A DNA stretch of 64,000 bases from Symplocastrum torsivum CPER-KK1 (lineage in GTDB: Bacteria > Cyanobacteriota > Cyanobacteriia > Cyanobacteriales > Coleofasciculaceae): positions 1 to 64,000 of the forward strand of contig JAHHIF010000033.1 in the NCBI GenBank assembly GCA_019358875.1, read 5' to 3'. The number at the start of each line of letters is the position of its first letter. Within the stretch, counting starts at the first letter, position 1. This document shows, piece after piece, positions 33,669 to 42,567 of this stretch. A program made the translations under genes and the position numbers. Under the pieces are notes generated by a model. It made no database searches. It had not been told where the DNA came from and saw only the letters and a list, made by a program, of their open reading frames with translations.

Positions 33669-34285
33669 GTTCGCTTTTTTTATTTACCTAGTATACGGAC
33701 GCGCTCGTACCTGGGAATTTTTTGAACGCCGTAACAGGGGACAGCCGTTGCAATTCGTGCCACGGGATTTCGCCTGAAGTCTATCACGATGTGGCTGTTG
33801 CAACTCTCTAAACAGGTCGTCTCTGAGAAAGACTGACCCACCCCCTGTACCTGTCATTTTCAGAAGAGGACTTCATCATAATCCACGGAAAAATAGGCTT
33901 TCCAAGCTGCGATGAACACAAGTTTTGTACCAGAAGTGCAGTTCACTGACTGTAAAATACCAGAAGTGCAGTTCATTGCATGGTTTGCGTAATGCCCACC
34001 ATTACTCTTTCAAAAACGGCTGACTTTTTGATGGCTTAATGTAACAGGTTTATGAAAGCCGCCTGAGTTGAAGTTGCTGTGGGTTAGTCAAGGCTTTCAA
34101 AAACGAGTGTTTGAGAAAGAACCACGTCATATTGAAGTCGTCTTCTGATGTTGCTGAACTCCTCTTCTGGTTAATGCAATCGTCTTCTGAAAATGACAGG
34201 ACTCCACCCAAATCCCCCCACCCCGTTCTCATAATCCCTTCTCACAATCAAATGTTTCCGGCGAACACAGAACGCACGCGAGAAT
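33669..34285. other. Non-coding region with inverted and direct repeats
   Basis: No supported gene. A 17-bp inverted repeat (CCTGTCATTTTCAGAAG, 33850-33866, and its complement at 34184-34200) brackets 350 bases. Inside are two 21-bp direct repeats, TACCAGAAGTGCAGTTCA plus three more bases, at 33928-33948 and 33958-33978 (30-base period), and a TGAAAGCC...GGCTTTCA hairpin (34053-34099). Confidence 0.6.
33928..33978 (+). repeat. Two 21-bp direct repeats, 30-base period
   Basis: TACCAGAAGTGCAGTTCA followed by C/T-TG occurs twice, starting at 33928 and 33958. The spacing is close to three helical turns, which suits binding of one protein to one face of the DNA. They lie between the divergent or unrelated neighbours at 33668 and 34286. 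Confidence 0.65.
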
Positions 34286-34402
34286 TTACTTATCCTTATC
34301 GCCAAATGCCGATATTCCGTTAAATAGCATCAGCAGTCCGCTAATTAATATAACTAGGGCTAACCCACCTGCCACTAAATCCATTAAGGAAGTTGTTTCC
34401 AT
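34286..34402 (-). CDS. Possible 38-residue single-span membrane protein
   Basis: A short frame from ATG 34402: METTSLMDLVAGGLALVILI and then SGLLMLFNGISAFGDKDK, stop at 34286. A hydrophobic stretch of about 20 residues is followed by a charged tail. No strong ribosome-binding site is seen. It starts 26 bases downstream of the recombinase stop at 34429, on the same strand. It could be a small membrane protein or toxin-like peptide; the chance that it is not a gene is considerable. Confidence 0.4.
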   Translation of the reverse strand: METTSLMDLVAGGLALVILISGLLMLFNGISAFGDKDK

Positions 34403-34428
34403 TGTTCTTGTCGCTCTCTGTGATTAAC

Positions 34429-35346
34429 TTAGTCTTCTTCTTCCCCAATCAACTCGACCGCACGCGCTAAATCGTGTTCAGACGGTTGGCAGTAACGACG
34501 AGTCGTATCTAGACTCTCATGTCCAGCCAGCGCCGCAACCTTCTCCAGTCCCACACCTGCATCAACCAGATTTTTGCAGAAGGTATGTCGCAAACTGTGG
34601 GGAGAAAAGTTCTCCAAGTCGCCCTTGTACTTCTCCAAGATGTTTTGCAGTCCCCGCACCGTCACAGCCCCCCGCTGTCCCACAACTACGGGCGTATCTT
34701 TCCCGACATGGTCAGAATAACCCAACAACAACAATGCACTTCGGGCATCCTTATTGAGCGGAATCTCACGGCGCTTCGACCCTTTACCCGACCGCACGAC
34801 TAACATCCCTTTGCGATCGCTAATCCTCACGTCACTCCAGCGCAGCGCACAAAGTTCTCCAGCACGGAGTCCAGTATTGAGCAATAGCTGAACCACCCCC
34901 AAGTCCCGTGAGTTGCCACCGCGTTCGACGCGCCGTAGCAAGGCATTTTGAGCAAGGCGGTCGAGCCACTTGGAGGAGGAGCGTACTTCCTTGACGGCTT
35001 TGGGAATCTTGGGCAGAGCTTCAATTAATCCCTTCTCCAACGCCCAAGTGAGGAACGTGCGGATTGTAGACAACTTACGATTAATACTTTGGGGTTTAAA
35101 GTTGAGTGTGACCAAATGTTGTTTGTATTCTCGCAGGTCAATGGAGGTGACTAGGGGTAGAGACAACTCTTGCCTTTGATTACTTTTAAACCATCTGGCA
35201 AAAGCATCTAAGTCACACAAGTAATTTCTAGTGGTGTGATAACTTTTTTCTTGTGACTCCAGCCAGCGGAAAAACCCGTCGCGGGAGGCAGCATAATTAT
35301 ACGAGGAGTTTTTTGGGCGATAATTGGCGAGGTGAGTAATGGGCAT
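34429..35346 (-). CDS. XerC/XerD-like tyrosine recombinase
   Basis: 305 residues, the usual Xer length. An N-terminal core-binding domain (FFRWLESQEKSYHTTRNYLC) precedes a catalytic domain with TGLRAGELCALRW (Arg), GKGSKRREIPL (Lys), PHSLRHTFCKNL (HxxR) and LAGHESLDTTRRYC (His and Tyr nucleophile). All key residues are present. On a plasmid it could resolve multimers or integrate elements. The start is ATG 35346; the upstream 229 bases have no gene. It differs clearly from the recombinases at 3.8 and 31.6 kb. Confidence 0.9.
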   Translation of the reverse strand: MPITHLANYRPKNSSYNYAASRDGFFRWLESQEKSYHTTRNYLCDLDAFARWFKSNQRQELSLPLVTSIDLREYKQHLVTLNFKPQSINRKLSTIRTFLTWALEKGLIEALPKIPKAVKEVRSSSKWLDRLAQNALLRRVERGGNSRDLGVVQLLLNTGLRAGELCALRWSDVRISDRKGMLVVRSGKGSKRREIPLNKDARSALLLLGYSDHVGKDTPVVVGQRGAVTVRGLQNILEKYKGDLENFSPHSLRHTFCKNLVDAGVGLEKVAALAGHESLDTTRRYCQPSEHDLARAVELIGEEED

Positions 35347-35575
35347 CGACGAGGTTTCGTTGAGCGTAGGGGGGATGTGTGCGGATAATACTAATTATAC
35401 GTGCAGTTTCATCCAACTACGTCGCTTGGGTGTTCCAGCTAGTTGGGGTAAATATAGGGTTCGCACCACCAGAGGTAAAGTAGTTCTGTAAACCTTGTAC
35501 AGCCTATGTTATTCGAGAAATCATTTTTGGTAAGCGTCGTGAGATGCAATATGGGCAAATTACAGATGAGTCCTT

Positions 35576-36409
35576 TTACTGTGTCCAACTGCATTCCACA
35601 GGGTAATGATCAGAGATGTTATCCAAATCGCTCTGGGTTAACACCTGAGCCCTGGGATTAAGAAGGGATAACTGATAATTGGCAAAGATAAAGTCTATTC
35701 TCACAGGTGGAAGGGGTGCTTTTCCCTTATCAGGTATATTTGTCGGAGCAGAAACAGTATATCTATCCCGGCTTTCTTTACACAGGTCAATTAGACCAAT
35801 GTCAAGTAGACGCTGCATTGGGCGATAATCTATTGACCATTTACCAAGGACTTCGAGCGTGCCGTCTTTAATTGACTCAATGGTCTCATGACCGCTCATG
35901 AAATGTAGACGTAAATCGAGCTTCTGGAACAATGCTCGTCTGAGTTCATCTGTATGAAATTCAGCATCTAACGGAGATACTATGTTCATATCCCCCATCA
36001 CGATAAGTGGTTCGGAAATCTTCTGAATTATTTCAATAAGTTCAGAAATCTCCTCATTGCGAGCCGCCACACTCTTATGAGTTAAATGAACGATGAGATA
36101 GTGAATACTGCAGATCTTGACGTGTAAAATCCCATGAAAAAATTTTTCCTTAGGGGTGGGGTATACCTCAATCGGGTATTTTGAAAGCACTCCAACAAAG
36201 TTAGCTCTGGGCATCTGGCAGAATTCGGCATGAGTGTAATCACCCCATATCTTGCCATGCTCTTGGAAATGCTTCGAGTTAAACTCTTCAACTTCCATAA
36301 GTCCAACGACATCATATGAATGCTGCTTAAGCCATGTATCGAGTTGCTCAGCTCTTGGAGGCGGACACCCATTGAAAATGTTGTAGGTAAGAATATTGAA
36401 TTGTCTCAT
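35576..36409 (-). CDS. Endonuclease/exonuclease/phosphatase family hydrolase
   Basis: A 277-residue EEP-fold enzyme. Family blocks are ILTYNIFNG (Asn), VVGLMEVEEF (metal-binding Glu), VMGDMNIV (catalytic Asp and Asn), RIDFIFA and the terminal SDHYPVECSW (Asp-His pair). These enzymes cut phosphodiester or phosphoester bonds using Mg2+. There is no signal peptide. Whether it acts on nucleic acid, lipid or sugar phosphates cannot be told. It lies alone on the minus strand. Confidence 0.85.
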   Translation of the reverse strand: MRQFNILTYNIFNGCPPPRAEQLDTWLKQHSYDVVGLMEVEEFNSKHFQEHGKIWGDYTHAEFCQMPRANFVGVLSKYPIEVYPTPKEKFFHGILHVKICSIHYLIVHLTHKSVAARNEEISELIEIIQKISEPLIVMGDMNIVSPLDAEFHTDELRRALFQKLDLRLHFMSGHETIESIKDGTLEVLGKWSIDYRPMQRLLDIGLIDLCKESRDRYTVSAPTNIPDKGKAPLPPVRIDFIFANYQLSLLNPRAQVLTQSDLDNISDHYPVECSWTQ

Positions 36410-36496
36410 CGGTGCTTCTTCCGTCTTAAACCGTGGTTGAAGGTATTTTCTATTCCCGCTTTATCTGTGGGCTTTGAGCAAGGATTTTTTGGCTAA

Positions 36497-36568
36497 CTAA
36501 GGTGAAATTAAGTTGAGAAAGATGTCACTCACGGTCTGAAAACCATCGGGAAGGAATTTGGTTGTCAT
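36497..36568 (-). pseudogene. N-terminal remnant of a PhnB-like VOC protein
   Basis: A 23-codon frame MTTKFLPDGFQTVSDIFLNL ending at TAG. The start matches the common N terminus of PhnB/glyoxalase-type proteins (KFLPDG-x-x-TV) and then loses similarity. It lies about 50 bases downstream of the intact VOC gene on the same strand. Confidence 0.4.
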
Positions 36569-36616
36569 GAGTCCTTCCTCTTTCACAGAATGAATAGGAC
36601 TTTTCGCTCGTTGAGC

Positions 36617-37045
36617 TTAGGCAGATTTGCTGTCGTTGAGTTCTTGCTCAAGCTGCTCATCCCAAAAGGCGGCTTCAACCTTATGTCCATCTGGATCACG
36701 CACAAAGCAACCGTAGTATGGCTCACTGTATTGGGGTCTGCCACCTGGCGCCCCTTCATCTGTGCCACCTGCTGCCAGTGCTGCTTCGTAGAAGGCATGA
36801 ACGGCTTCTTTCGTGGGAGCGATAAAGCCAATATGAGTACCATTGCCAACTGTTGCCGGCTGTCCATCGAGCGGTGTTGCCACCCAAAACTCTGGGTACT
36901 GTTTGCCATAAGCAATCGCACCTGGATGTTCCATCAGTCGCTTACAGCCTAAAGGGGGCAACACAGCGTCGTAAAAAGCGATTGCCCGCTCAAAATCATT
37001 GGTGCCAATCGAAACGTGCGAGAGAATGCTGGGATTCTCATCCAT
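36617..37045 (-). CDS. VOC (glyoxalase/dioxygenase superfamily) protein
   Basis: 142 residues with the paired beta-alpha-beta-beta-beta layout of the vicinal oxygen chelate fold: HVSIGTNDFERAIAFYDAVL at the start (metal-ligand His) and YYGCFVRDPDGHKVEAAFWD near the end (RDPDGH, second His and Glu). Such proteins include glyoxalase I-like enzymes and fosfomycin or bleomycin resistance proteins; the substrate is unknown. A second VOC-type N terminus follows downstream as a remnant, so a pair of VOC genes may once have existed. Confidence 0.85.
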   Translation of the reverse strand: MDENPSILSHVSIGTNDFERAIAFYDAVLPPLGCKRLMEHPGAIAYGKQYPEFWVATPLDGQPATVGNGTHIGFIAPTKEAVHAFYEAALAAGGTDEGAPGGRPQYSEPYYGCFVRDPDGHKVEAAFWDEQLEQELNDSKSA

Positions 37046-37082
37046 ATCTGAATCCTCGCTTTTTTACTGTTGAGACATCCTC

Positions 37083-37571
37083 TTAAGGATTTTTACTCCT
37101 AGCTTCATCACTTTCAAGAATCTCACGACGAACATCGTCTAAACTTTCACCATCTTCTAGAGCATCACTCCAGGTTTCAAGTCCATCCGCATCAGCCTCA
37201 CGACCTAGCACATCGCGATAGATGTCGTTAATCCGCTCTTTCGCCTCTTCACTATTAGCAATGTTTTCACGCACATCATCAAGTGAATTACCTTGGCGTA
37301 TTACCGTTCTTGACCAGTCTGTGAGTCCTTCCCGTTCGGCATCACGACCTAGCACATCTTCATAAATGTCTCTGACTTCCTGACGTACTTCTCTCCTTTC
37401 GCGAACCGGGCGTCGATTGTCCTGAAAATCATATCTTGTACAACTAACTTGGTTGTAAGGATTCACAACACAAAGGCTCTGTGCCTGGGCAGGAGCGGCA
37501 GCCGCCAATGATATTAAACCAAAAACACTCAGAACACTCTTGACCACTGAAGCTTTCAGGGTAGTTTTCAT
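37083..37571 (-). CDS. Secreted DUF4214-like repeat protein
   Basis: 162 residues. A signal peptide covers about residues 1-31 (AAAAPAQAQ cleavage region). Two copies of a repeat follow: VRDIYEDVLGRDAEREGLTD and INDIYRDVLGREADADGLET, each ending in a DDVRENIANSEEA-type block. This (LGRxxxxxGLxxW, SLDDV, SxEA) is the DUF4214 pattern, found in surface and secreted proteins. Its upstream region (37661-37743) is shared with that of the CHAT gene, suggesting common regulation. Confidence 0.8.
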   Translation of the reverse strand: MKTTLKASVVKSVLSVFGLISLAAAAPAQAQSLCVVNPYNQVSCTRYDFQDNRRPVRERREVRQEVRDIYEDVLGRDAEREGLTDWSRTVIRQGNSLDDVRENIANSEEAKERINDIYRDVLGREADADGLETWSDALEDGESLDDVRREILESDEARSKNP

Positions 37572-37660
37572 GGCTTGTTCCTCTGTTCGTTTGACTTATA
37601 GAGCCTGTTGAACAATTACTTATGTATAGTCTTAGCAAGAGGCGTTGCCTCTTCCTCAAG

Positions 37661-37743
37661 TGAACCTCTATTAACAAGTCAGTTGTTGTCAGATATAATG
37701 CTGCCAAGATTTACAAAAGTTCACTTTTTGCGCCGAGGTGGCT
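37661..37743. repeat. 83-bp direct repeat, copy A (bounded by GTGAAC/GTTCAC)
   Basis: TGAACCTCTATTA...AATGCTGCCAAGATTTA..AAAGTTCAC matches 41508-41590 at roughly 80 percent. The inner part is bounded by an inverted GTGAAC/GTTCAC pair. It lies about 90 bases upstream of the DUF4214-like gene and just downstream of the CHAT gene. Confidence 0.75.
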
Positions 37744-37839
37744 CTCTTTATCCGGTGTAGCTGGGACAAAGCTAGAGTTGGCGTTGAAGTCACCGGAAAC
37801 GAATGTAACAGTTGAGAGCTGATTGGGAATACACTCCGT

Positions 37840-40800
37840 TTATTGCATTGCCCTCCAATCTCCAGAAGGGATAAAAGCTGCCCAATAGTAAGGATGCTGG
37901 TACTGTCGGTTCTGGAGCATTTCTAGTTGAGTTTGACGCAGAGCTTCTGAGCGCTCAACGTTAGCCATTAAGCGCTTGTAATAGCTCACCATCAGGTCTT
38001 TTGTGCCAAAATCATCGACTATCCATAGGCTTTGGAGCTGACTGTCGGTTCCAGCAACAGCCAAGGCGCGACGCAAGCCATAAACTCCGTCCCCGTTGGC
38101 AACATCTCCCAGTCCGGTTTCACAAGCTGAGAGTACCACTAACTCCGTCCCCGATAAGTTCAGTCCAGCCGCTTCCAAAGCCGTTAGCACTCCATCTTCA
38201 CTGCCACTTTGACGGGGGTTGAACCCAGCTAGAGCAATTCCCGAACGCAGTAGGGGGTTCTCGGTGTTGCCAGAAGTGGGTGGGATTTGATTGAAGGCAC
38301 CCTCTTGAAACAATGAGCGGGAGAAATCTGGCGGTGCAACTAAGGGAACGTTATTGAGGAAGAAGCCGTGAGTCGCAATATGCAGAATTTTGGGACTTTG
38401 GAGTTGCTTGAGGGCATTTTCAGTTGCTTGTGAGCCAGTCAGCACCGTGACTCCTGGTAGCATGGGGGCAATCGCTTCCGCTTCCATAGCCGTTCCGGGT
38501 AAGGGACCGACTTGAATTTGGGCGAGTTCTGTAGAGCGCTGGTTGAGAGTGCTGCGAGTTGTGGCAACAGGCACGGACGGGTTGCCTGGTTTGTCATAGT
38601 CAGGATTAGCGAACAGCACGGGTGAGGAGCTGCTTTGGGTAGGATTTTGCAAGCGCAACAGGTCGCGTCCAGAACTCAGGTAGGTGATGGAGTAGTTTTC
38701 TACTAGATAGCGATTATTTTCATCAACCAAGGCAGCGAAGGGAATCAGGTTAAGTTGGCTGTCCGGGGAAAGCAGCACGGTGCGGCTGTTGCCCAGAAGC
38801 TTACGAACGGGCTGCATCAGGAGTTCATCCAGCGTCCGGGCGACTGGCTTGACATTAGAGGAAAGGGGAAAGCGCAGGGCTTTGCGGAAGTCAGCAACCG
38901 CTTGGTTGATGGGTGCGGCTTCGCCTAAGTCTACCCATTTGGGTTCGCCCGTAGAGTGCAGGACGTAGGCGACGTAGCGAGGGGCACCCCAATATTCATC
39001 TGGTTTTGTGGCTTTGGGGTTGAAGGGGTAGTACAACATCAGTTCTACCAAGGCGGCATCAGGGGGAATGAGCTGTTGTACGGCTTCAATAGTGACGGGT
39101 TGAGATTCGGTGCGGAATTCGGCGCTGCGTGTCGAGAGGAGGCCTTCGAGTTGGTCAGCTTGGGCTTTGAGGCTGGCAACTTGCTGGCGGTATTGGTCGC
39201 TTGGGAGATTACCAGTTCCCTTAAACAGCAGTGCTGCCAGTTGGGAGCGACTAGCCGCCAGTTCGTTAAGTAATTTCTGGTCTTCGGGTTTGAGGTTTTG
39301 ACGCAAGGTTTGCAGGCTGTCGCTGAGAGCATCGAGGACTATGCCTTTGCGTTGGAGGATGGTAGTCAGGGCAAGACGGGCAGCTTCGGGGTTGTTAGGT
39401 GCGTCCTGGACGTGCAAGGAGACAGTCCTGTTGGTTGTACCCGAGAGGGTGGCAATGTAGTCGCGTTTTCGGGCTTCCGAGCCAGTGGTGAAGATGAGGG
39501 CAAGGTTGCGTTCTTCAATGTTGGTGCCACGAGTCTGGAATTCAAGGGTACGGGCGATGTTCCCCTGTGCCCAGTACAGCCCTGCCAAATTGTTGAGACT
39601 ACTAGCAACATCGGGATGCTCTTTGCCCAGCACTTTCTCAAAAATTGCCAAGGAGCGTTGGTATAGGGGTTCGGCTTGGCTGTAGTTCCCCTGTGCCTGG
39701 TACAGCCCTGCCAGATTGTTGAGACTGGAGGCAACATCGGAATGCTCTTTACCCAGTACCTTCTCGCGGATTGCTAAGGAGCGTTGGTGAAGCGGTTCGG
39801 CTTGGCTGTAGTTCCCCTGTGCCCGGTACAGCACTGCCACATTGTTGAGACTTAGGGCAACAAGGGGATGCTCTTTGCCCAGCACTTTCTCAAGAATTGC
39901 CAAGGAGCGTTGGTACAGGGGTTCGGCTTGGCTGTAGTTTCCCTGTGCCAAGTATAGATTTGCCAGATTGTTGAGACTAGTAGCAACAGCGGGATGCTCT
40001 TTACCCAGCACCTTCTCGCGGATTGCCAAGGAGCGTTGGTACAGGGGTTCGGCTTGAGTGTAGTTCCCCAATTCCCAGTACAGCAATGCCAGATTGTTGA
40101 GACTAGTAGCAACATCGGGATGCTCTTTGCCCAGCACTTTCTCAAAAATTGACAAGGAGCGTTGGTACAGGGGTTCGGCTTGGCTGTAGTTTCCCTGTGC
40201 CCGATACAGCTCTGCCAGATTGTTGAGACTTAGGGCAACAGCGAGATGCTCTTTGCCCAGCACCTTCTCGCGGATTGCCAAGGAGCGTTGGTACAGGGGT
40301 TCGGCTTGGTTGTAGTTCCCCTGTGCCAAGTATAGATTTGCCAGATTGTTGAGACTAGTAGCAACAGCGGGATGCTCTTTACCCAGCACCTTCTCGCGGA
40401 TTGCCAAGGAGCGTTGGTACAGGGGTTCGGCTTGAGTGTAGTTCCCCAATTCCCAGTACAGCAATGCCAGATTGTTGAGACTCGTAGCAACATCGGGATG
40501 CTCTTTGCCCAGCACTTTCTCGCGGATTGCCAAGGAGCGTTGGTATAGGGGTTCAGCTTGGCTGTAGTTTCCCTGTGCCCGATACAGCTCTGCCAGATTG
40601 TTGAGACTGGCGGCAACATCAGGATCTTCTTTGCCCAGCACCTTCTCGCGGATTGCTAAGGAGCGTTGGTACAGGGGTTCAGCTTGGCTGTAGTTTCCCT
40701 GTGCCCGGTACATCTCTGCCAGATTGTTGAGACTTTGAGCAACATCGGGATGCTCTTTGCCCTGCACCTTCTCCCATATTGCCAAGGAGCGTTGGTACAG

Positions 40801-41274
40801 GGGTTCGGCTTGGCTGTAGTTTTCCATATACTGGTACAGCAATGCCAGATTGTTGAGACTTTGTGCAACAGCGAGATGCTCTTTGCCCAGCACCTTCTCG
40901 CGGATTGCCAAGGAGCGTTGGTACAGTGGTTCGGCTTGGCTGTAGTTCCCCATTTCCCAATACAGATTTGCCAGAATGTTGAGACTAGTATCAACAAGGG
41001 GATGCTCTTTGCCCAGCACTTTCTCACGGATTGCTAAGGCGCGTTCTACCAAAGGTATGGCAGCAGCGTACTCACCTTGACTGTAAAGCTGAACTACCTG
41101 TTGATTCAGCAGCCGATTAGCTTCCTCCAGTTCGGCTGAGTGTTGAGCTGACTGGGGAGGATTAGCTTGTCCTACCACTGGCGCTGGCAAGGGGGCTAGT
41201 AACCCCATGACTCCGATGAGTGTAACAACAGCCCACGGTAGTTTTCTCCTGACTCCTGCTTTTGCCCTCATCAT
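37840..41274 (-). CDS. CHAT-domain protein with tandem TPR repeats
   Basis: 1144 residues. A signal-like N terminus (about residues 1-36) is followed by tetratricopeptide repeats of the 42-residue type; eleven carry nearly the same QAEPLYQRSLAI..KVLGKE core, so the DNA is a tandem array of 126-bp units (about 39.6-41.0 kb). The C-terminal 400 residues form a CHAT protease-like domain with HIATHG (His969) and LSACETG (Cys1051) as the dyad. CHAT proteins are caspase/separase relatives, and TPR-CHAT proteins are known as proteases in type III CRISPR and gasdermin defence, but no such partner is visible here. The gene is bracketed by 83-bp direct repeats. Confidence 0.92.
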   Translation of the reverse strand: MMRAKAGVRRKLPWAVVTLIGVMGLLAPLPAPVVGQANPPQSAQHSAELEEANRLLNQQVVQLYSQGEYAAAIPLVERALAIREKVLGKEHPLVDTSLNILANLYWEMGNYSQAEPLYQRSLAIREKVLGKEHLAVAQSLNNLALLYQYMENYSQAEPLYQRSLAIWEKVQGKEHPDVAQSLNNLAEMYRAQGNYSQAEPLYQRSLAIREKVLGKEDPDVAASLNNLAELYRAQGNYSQAEPLYQRSLAIREKVLGKEHPDVATSLNNLALLYWELGNYTQAEPLYQRSLAIREKVLGKEHPAVATSLNNLANLYLAQGNYNQAEPLYQRSLAIREKVLGKEHLAVALSLNNLAELYRAQGNYSQAEPLYQRSLSIFEKVLGKEHPDVATSLNNLALLYWELGNYTQAEPLYQRSLAIREKVLGKEHPAVATSLNNLANLYLAQGNYSQAEPLYQRSLAILEKVLGKEHPLVALSLNNVAVLYRAQGNYSQAEPLHQRSLAIREKVLGKEHSDVASSLNNLAGLYQAQGNYSQAEPLYQRSLAIFEKVLGKEHPDVASSLNNLAGLYWAQGNIARTLEFQTRGTNIEERNLALIFTTGSEARKRDYIATLSGTTNRTVSLHVQDAPNNPEAARLALTTILQRKGIVLDALSDSLQTLRQNLKPEDQKLLNELAASRSQLAALLFKGTGNLPSDQYRQQVASLKAQADQLEGLLSTRSAEFRTESQPVTIEAVQQLIPPDAALVELMLYYPFNPKATKPDEYWGAPRYVAYVLHSTGEPKWVDLGEAAPINQAVADFRKALRFPLSSNVKPVARTLDELLMQPVRKLLGNSRTVLLSPDSQLNLIPFAALVDENNRYLVENYSITYLSSGRDLLRLQNPTQSSSSPVLFANPDYDKPGNPSVPVATTRSTLNQRSTELAQIQVGPLPGTAMEAEAIAPMLPGVTVLTGSQATENALKQLQSPKILHIATHGFFLNNVPLVAPPDFSRSLFQEGAFNQIPPTSGNTENPLLRSGIALAGFNPRQSGSEDGVLTALEAAGLNLSGTELVVLSACETGLGDVANGDGVYGLRRALAVAGTDSQLQSLWIVDDFGTKDLMVSYYKRLMANVERSEALRQTQLEMLQNRQYQHPYYWAAFIPSGDWRAMQ
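39600..41040 (-). repeat. Tandem 126-bp coding repeats in the CHAT-TPR gene
   Basis: Eleven units encode NNLA-x-LY-x-x-x-GNYSQAEPLYQRSL with few differences, and the DNA is almost as similar as the protein. This suggests recent unit duplication or gene conversion and a variable copy number. Confidence 0.85.
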
Positions 41275-42009
41275 CTCTATTACCCTGAGTTTGTTGTCCT
41301 AATTCTCTAGCTGTCAGAGAAACCTAGATTATGCCGGAAGTGGAAAATTTTTGAGCCTAGCCTTTTGCTTCACTTCCATGCAGGCGATCGCATCCACTCT
41401 GCCACATCGAGATAAAGAGAGAGCGCAAGTCGTAGTTAAGATAAATAATTAACCAACTTTTATTGTTTATAAATTGGCTGGGTGCCTACTCACTCAACTT
41501 GCTCTTGTGAACCTCTATTAGCTAGTCAGTTGCTCAAAGACAGAATGCTGCCAAGATTTAAAAAAGTTCACATTCAGCGCCTACGCGGCTCCGATCAGGT
41601 GGTTGAGTACCCACCCTCCTTCCAATAGTTAGCCAGTCATATCCCTGGCTTATCAATTGTGTCGTATTTCACGGTACTTACTTCCGATAACTCACATAAG
41701 GTGAGGTAGGAAAATGGCTCTAATGACGGTATAGCGGCAATTGGGCTAATACCGGAAATTTCTAGAACTTAGGTAGCGAAAAATCGCCTTCTATTGAGAA
41801 TGACCCCCCGATTCTTGCAACTCATTGATAAGCTGACTTATCACCGATTGGGACACAATGCCTTTTGTGCTAAATTGGCACAAAATAAAATACCCAGCCA
41901 GATAAGTGAGGTAAAGGAGTACAACTATGATTTTATTCGCCTTTCAGTAGTTATTCGGCAGCGGCTCAAGAGAGGGCAAGAGCGATCACATTTTTAGTTG
42001 GGGCGGAAT
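41275..42009. other. Upstream region of the CHAT gene and spacer
   Basis: It contains the second 83-bp repeat (41508-41590). A 67-codon frame at 41794-41997 is not convincing. Nothing else is recognised. Confidence 0.5.
41508..41590. repeat. 83-bp direct repeat, copy B
   Basis: Matches 37661-37743 in the same orientation. It lies 234 bases upstream of the CHAT start codon. Because both copies sit upstream of minus-strand genes they may carry a shared control region; they also bracket the CHAT gene. Confidence 0.75.
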
Positions 42010-42567
42010 TCAAGCCTCTAAGGGCATATTGTTGGACTGCTGTAACTCACGGTACATGATCACACGTTTATCAATTGGCAATCCCGCCTCAGCTTCTTGA
42101 TACCTGAGCTGCTGAAAACCAGAGGTTAGTTCAACCTCTGCTAAAATCTGAAACCCAAGTTTTGCATAGAAAGGGGCGTTCCACTCAATGTCACGGAAGG
42201 TCGATAACAATATCCGGCGATAGTTCTGGTGTTTTGCCCAAACACAAACTATTTCGACAAGTTCGCGTCCAATACCTCTACGTCCATAAGCTGGATGTAC
42301 GTCAATTTGTTGTAGATAAGCATTTCCATCAACATCCTGGCTGATTGCATACCCGACAGGTGTCTCACGCTCGTCTACAGCAACCCACACCCGACCTTCT
42401 CGAAACTGTTGGGTGACGAAGCCCAACGAGAGGGGTTCCGCGTCAACCAGAAAAGCGTAAGGCGTGTCACAAAACAATGTGGCGGCGGCTTGTTCTATCT
42501 CAGCCAGCATTAATAAATCCTCAATTCGAGCGGCTCGAATCTTGTAGCTTGGGAAAAGAGCGTTCAT
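42010..42567 (-). CDS. GNAT family N-acetyltransferase
   Basis: 185 residues. The acetyl-CoA binding motif appears as LQQIDVHPAYGRRGIGRELV (Q/R-x-x-G-x-G/A type loop), followed by ILLSTFRDIEWNAPFYAKLGF, the usual FYxxxGF ending. The substrate is unknown. It is on the minus strand, preceded by a repeat-rich region of about 860 bases that separates it from parB. Confidence 0.88.
   Translation of the reverse strand: MNALFPSYKIRAARIEDLLMLAEIEQAAATLFCDTPYAFLVDAEPLSLGFVTQQFREGRVWVAVDERETPVGYAISQDVDGNAYLQQIDVHPAYGRRGIGRELVEIVCVWAKHQNYRRILLSTFRDIEWNAPFYAKLGFQILAEVELTSGFQQLRYQEAEAGLPIDKRVIMYRELQQSNNMPLEA

Noticed and set aside
35430-35490. tRNA-like GGGTTCGCACC segment
   Set aside because: No acceptor, D or anticodon arm can be folded around it.
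39600-41040. Regular repeats that could suggest a CRISPR array
   Set aside because: The 126-bp period matches 42-residue TPR units in one long open frame; there are no spacers.
37840-41274. CHAT-TPR protein as part of a type III CRISPR or gasdermin defence system
   Set aside because: No Cas, gasdermin-like or cyclic-nucleotide genes are seen nearby.
41794-41997. 67-codon plus-strand frame
   Set aside because: No ribosome-binding site, no domain pattern and mixed composition; probably chance.
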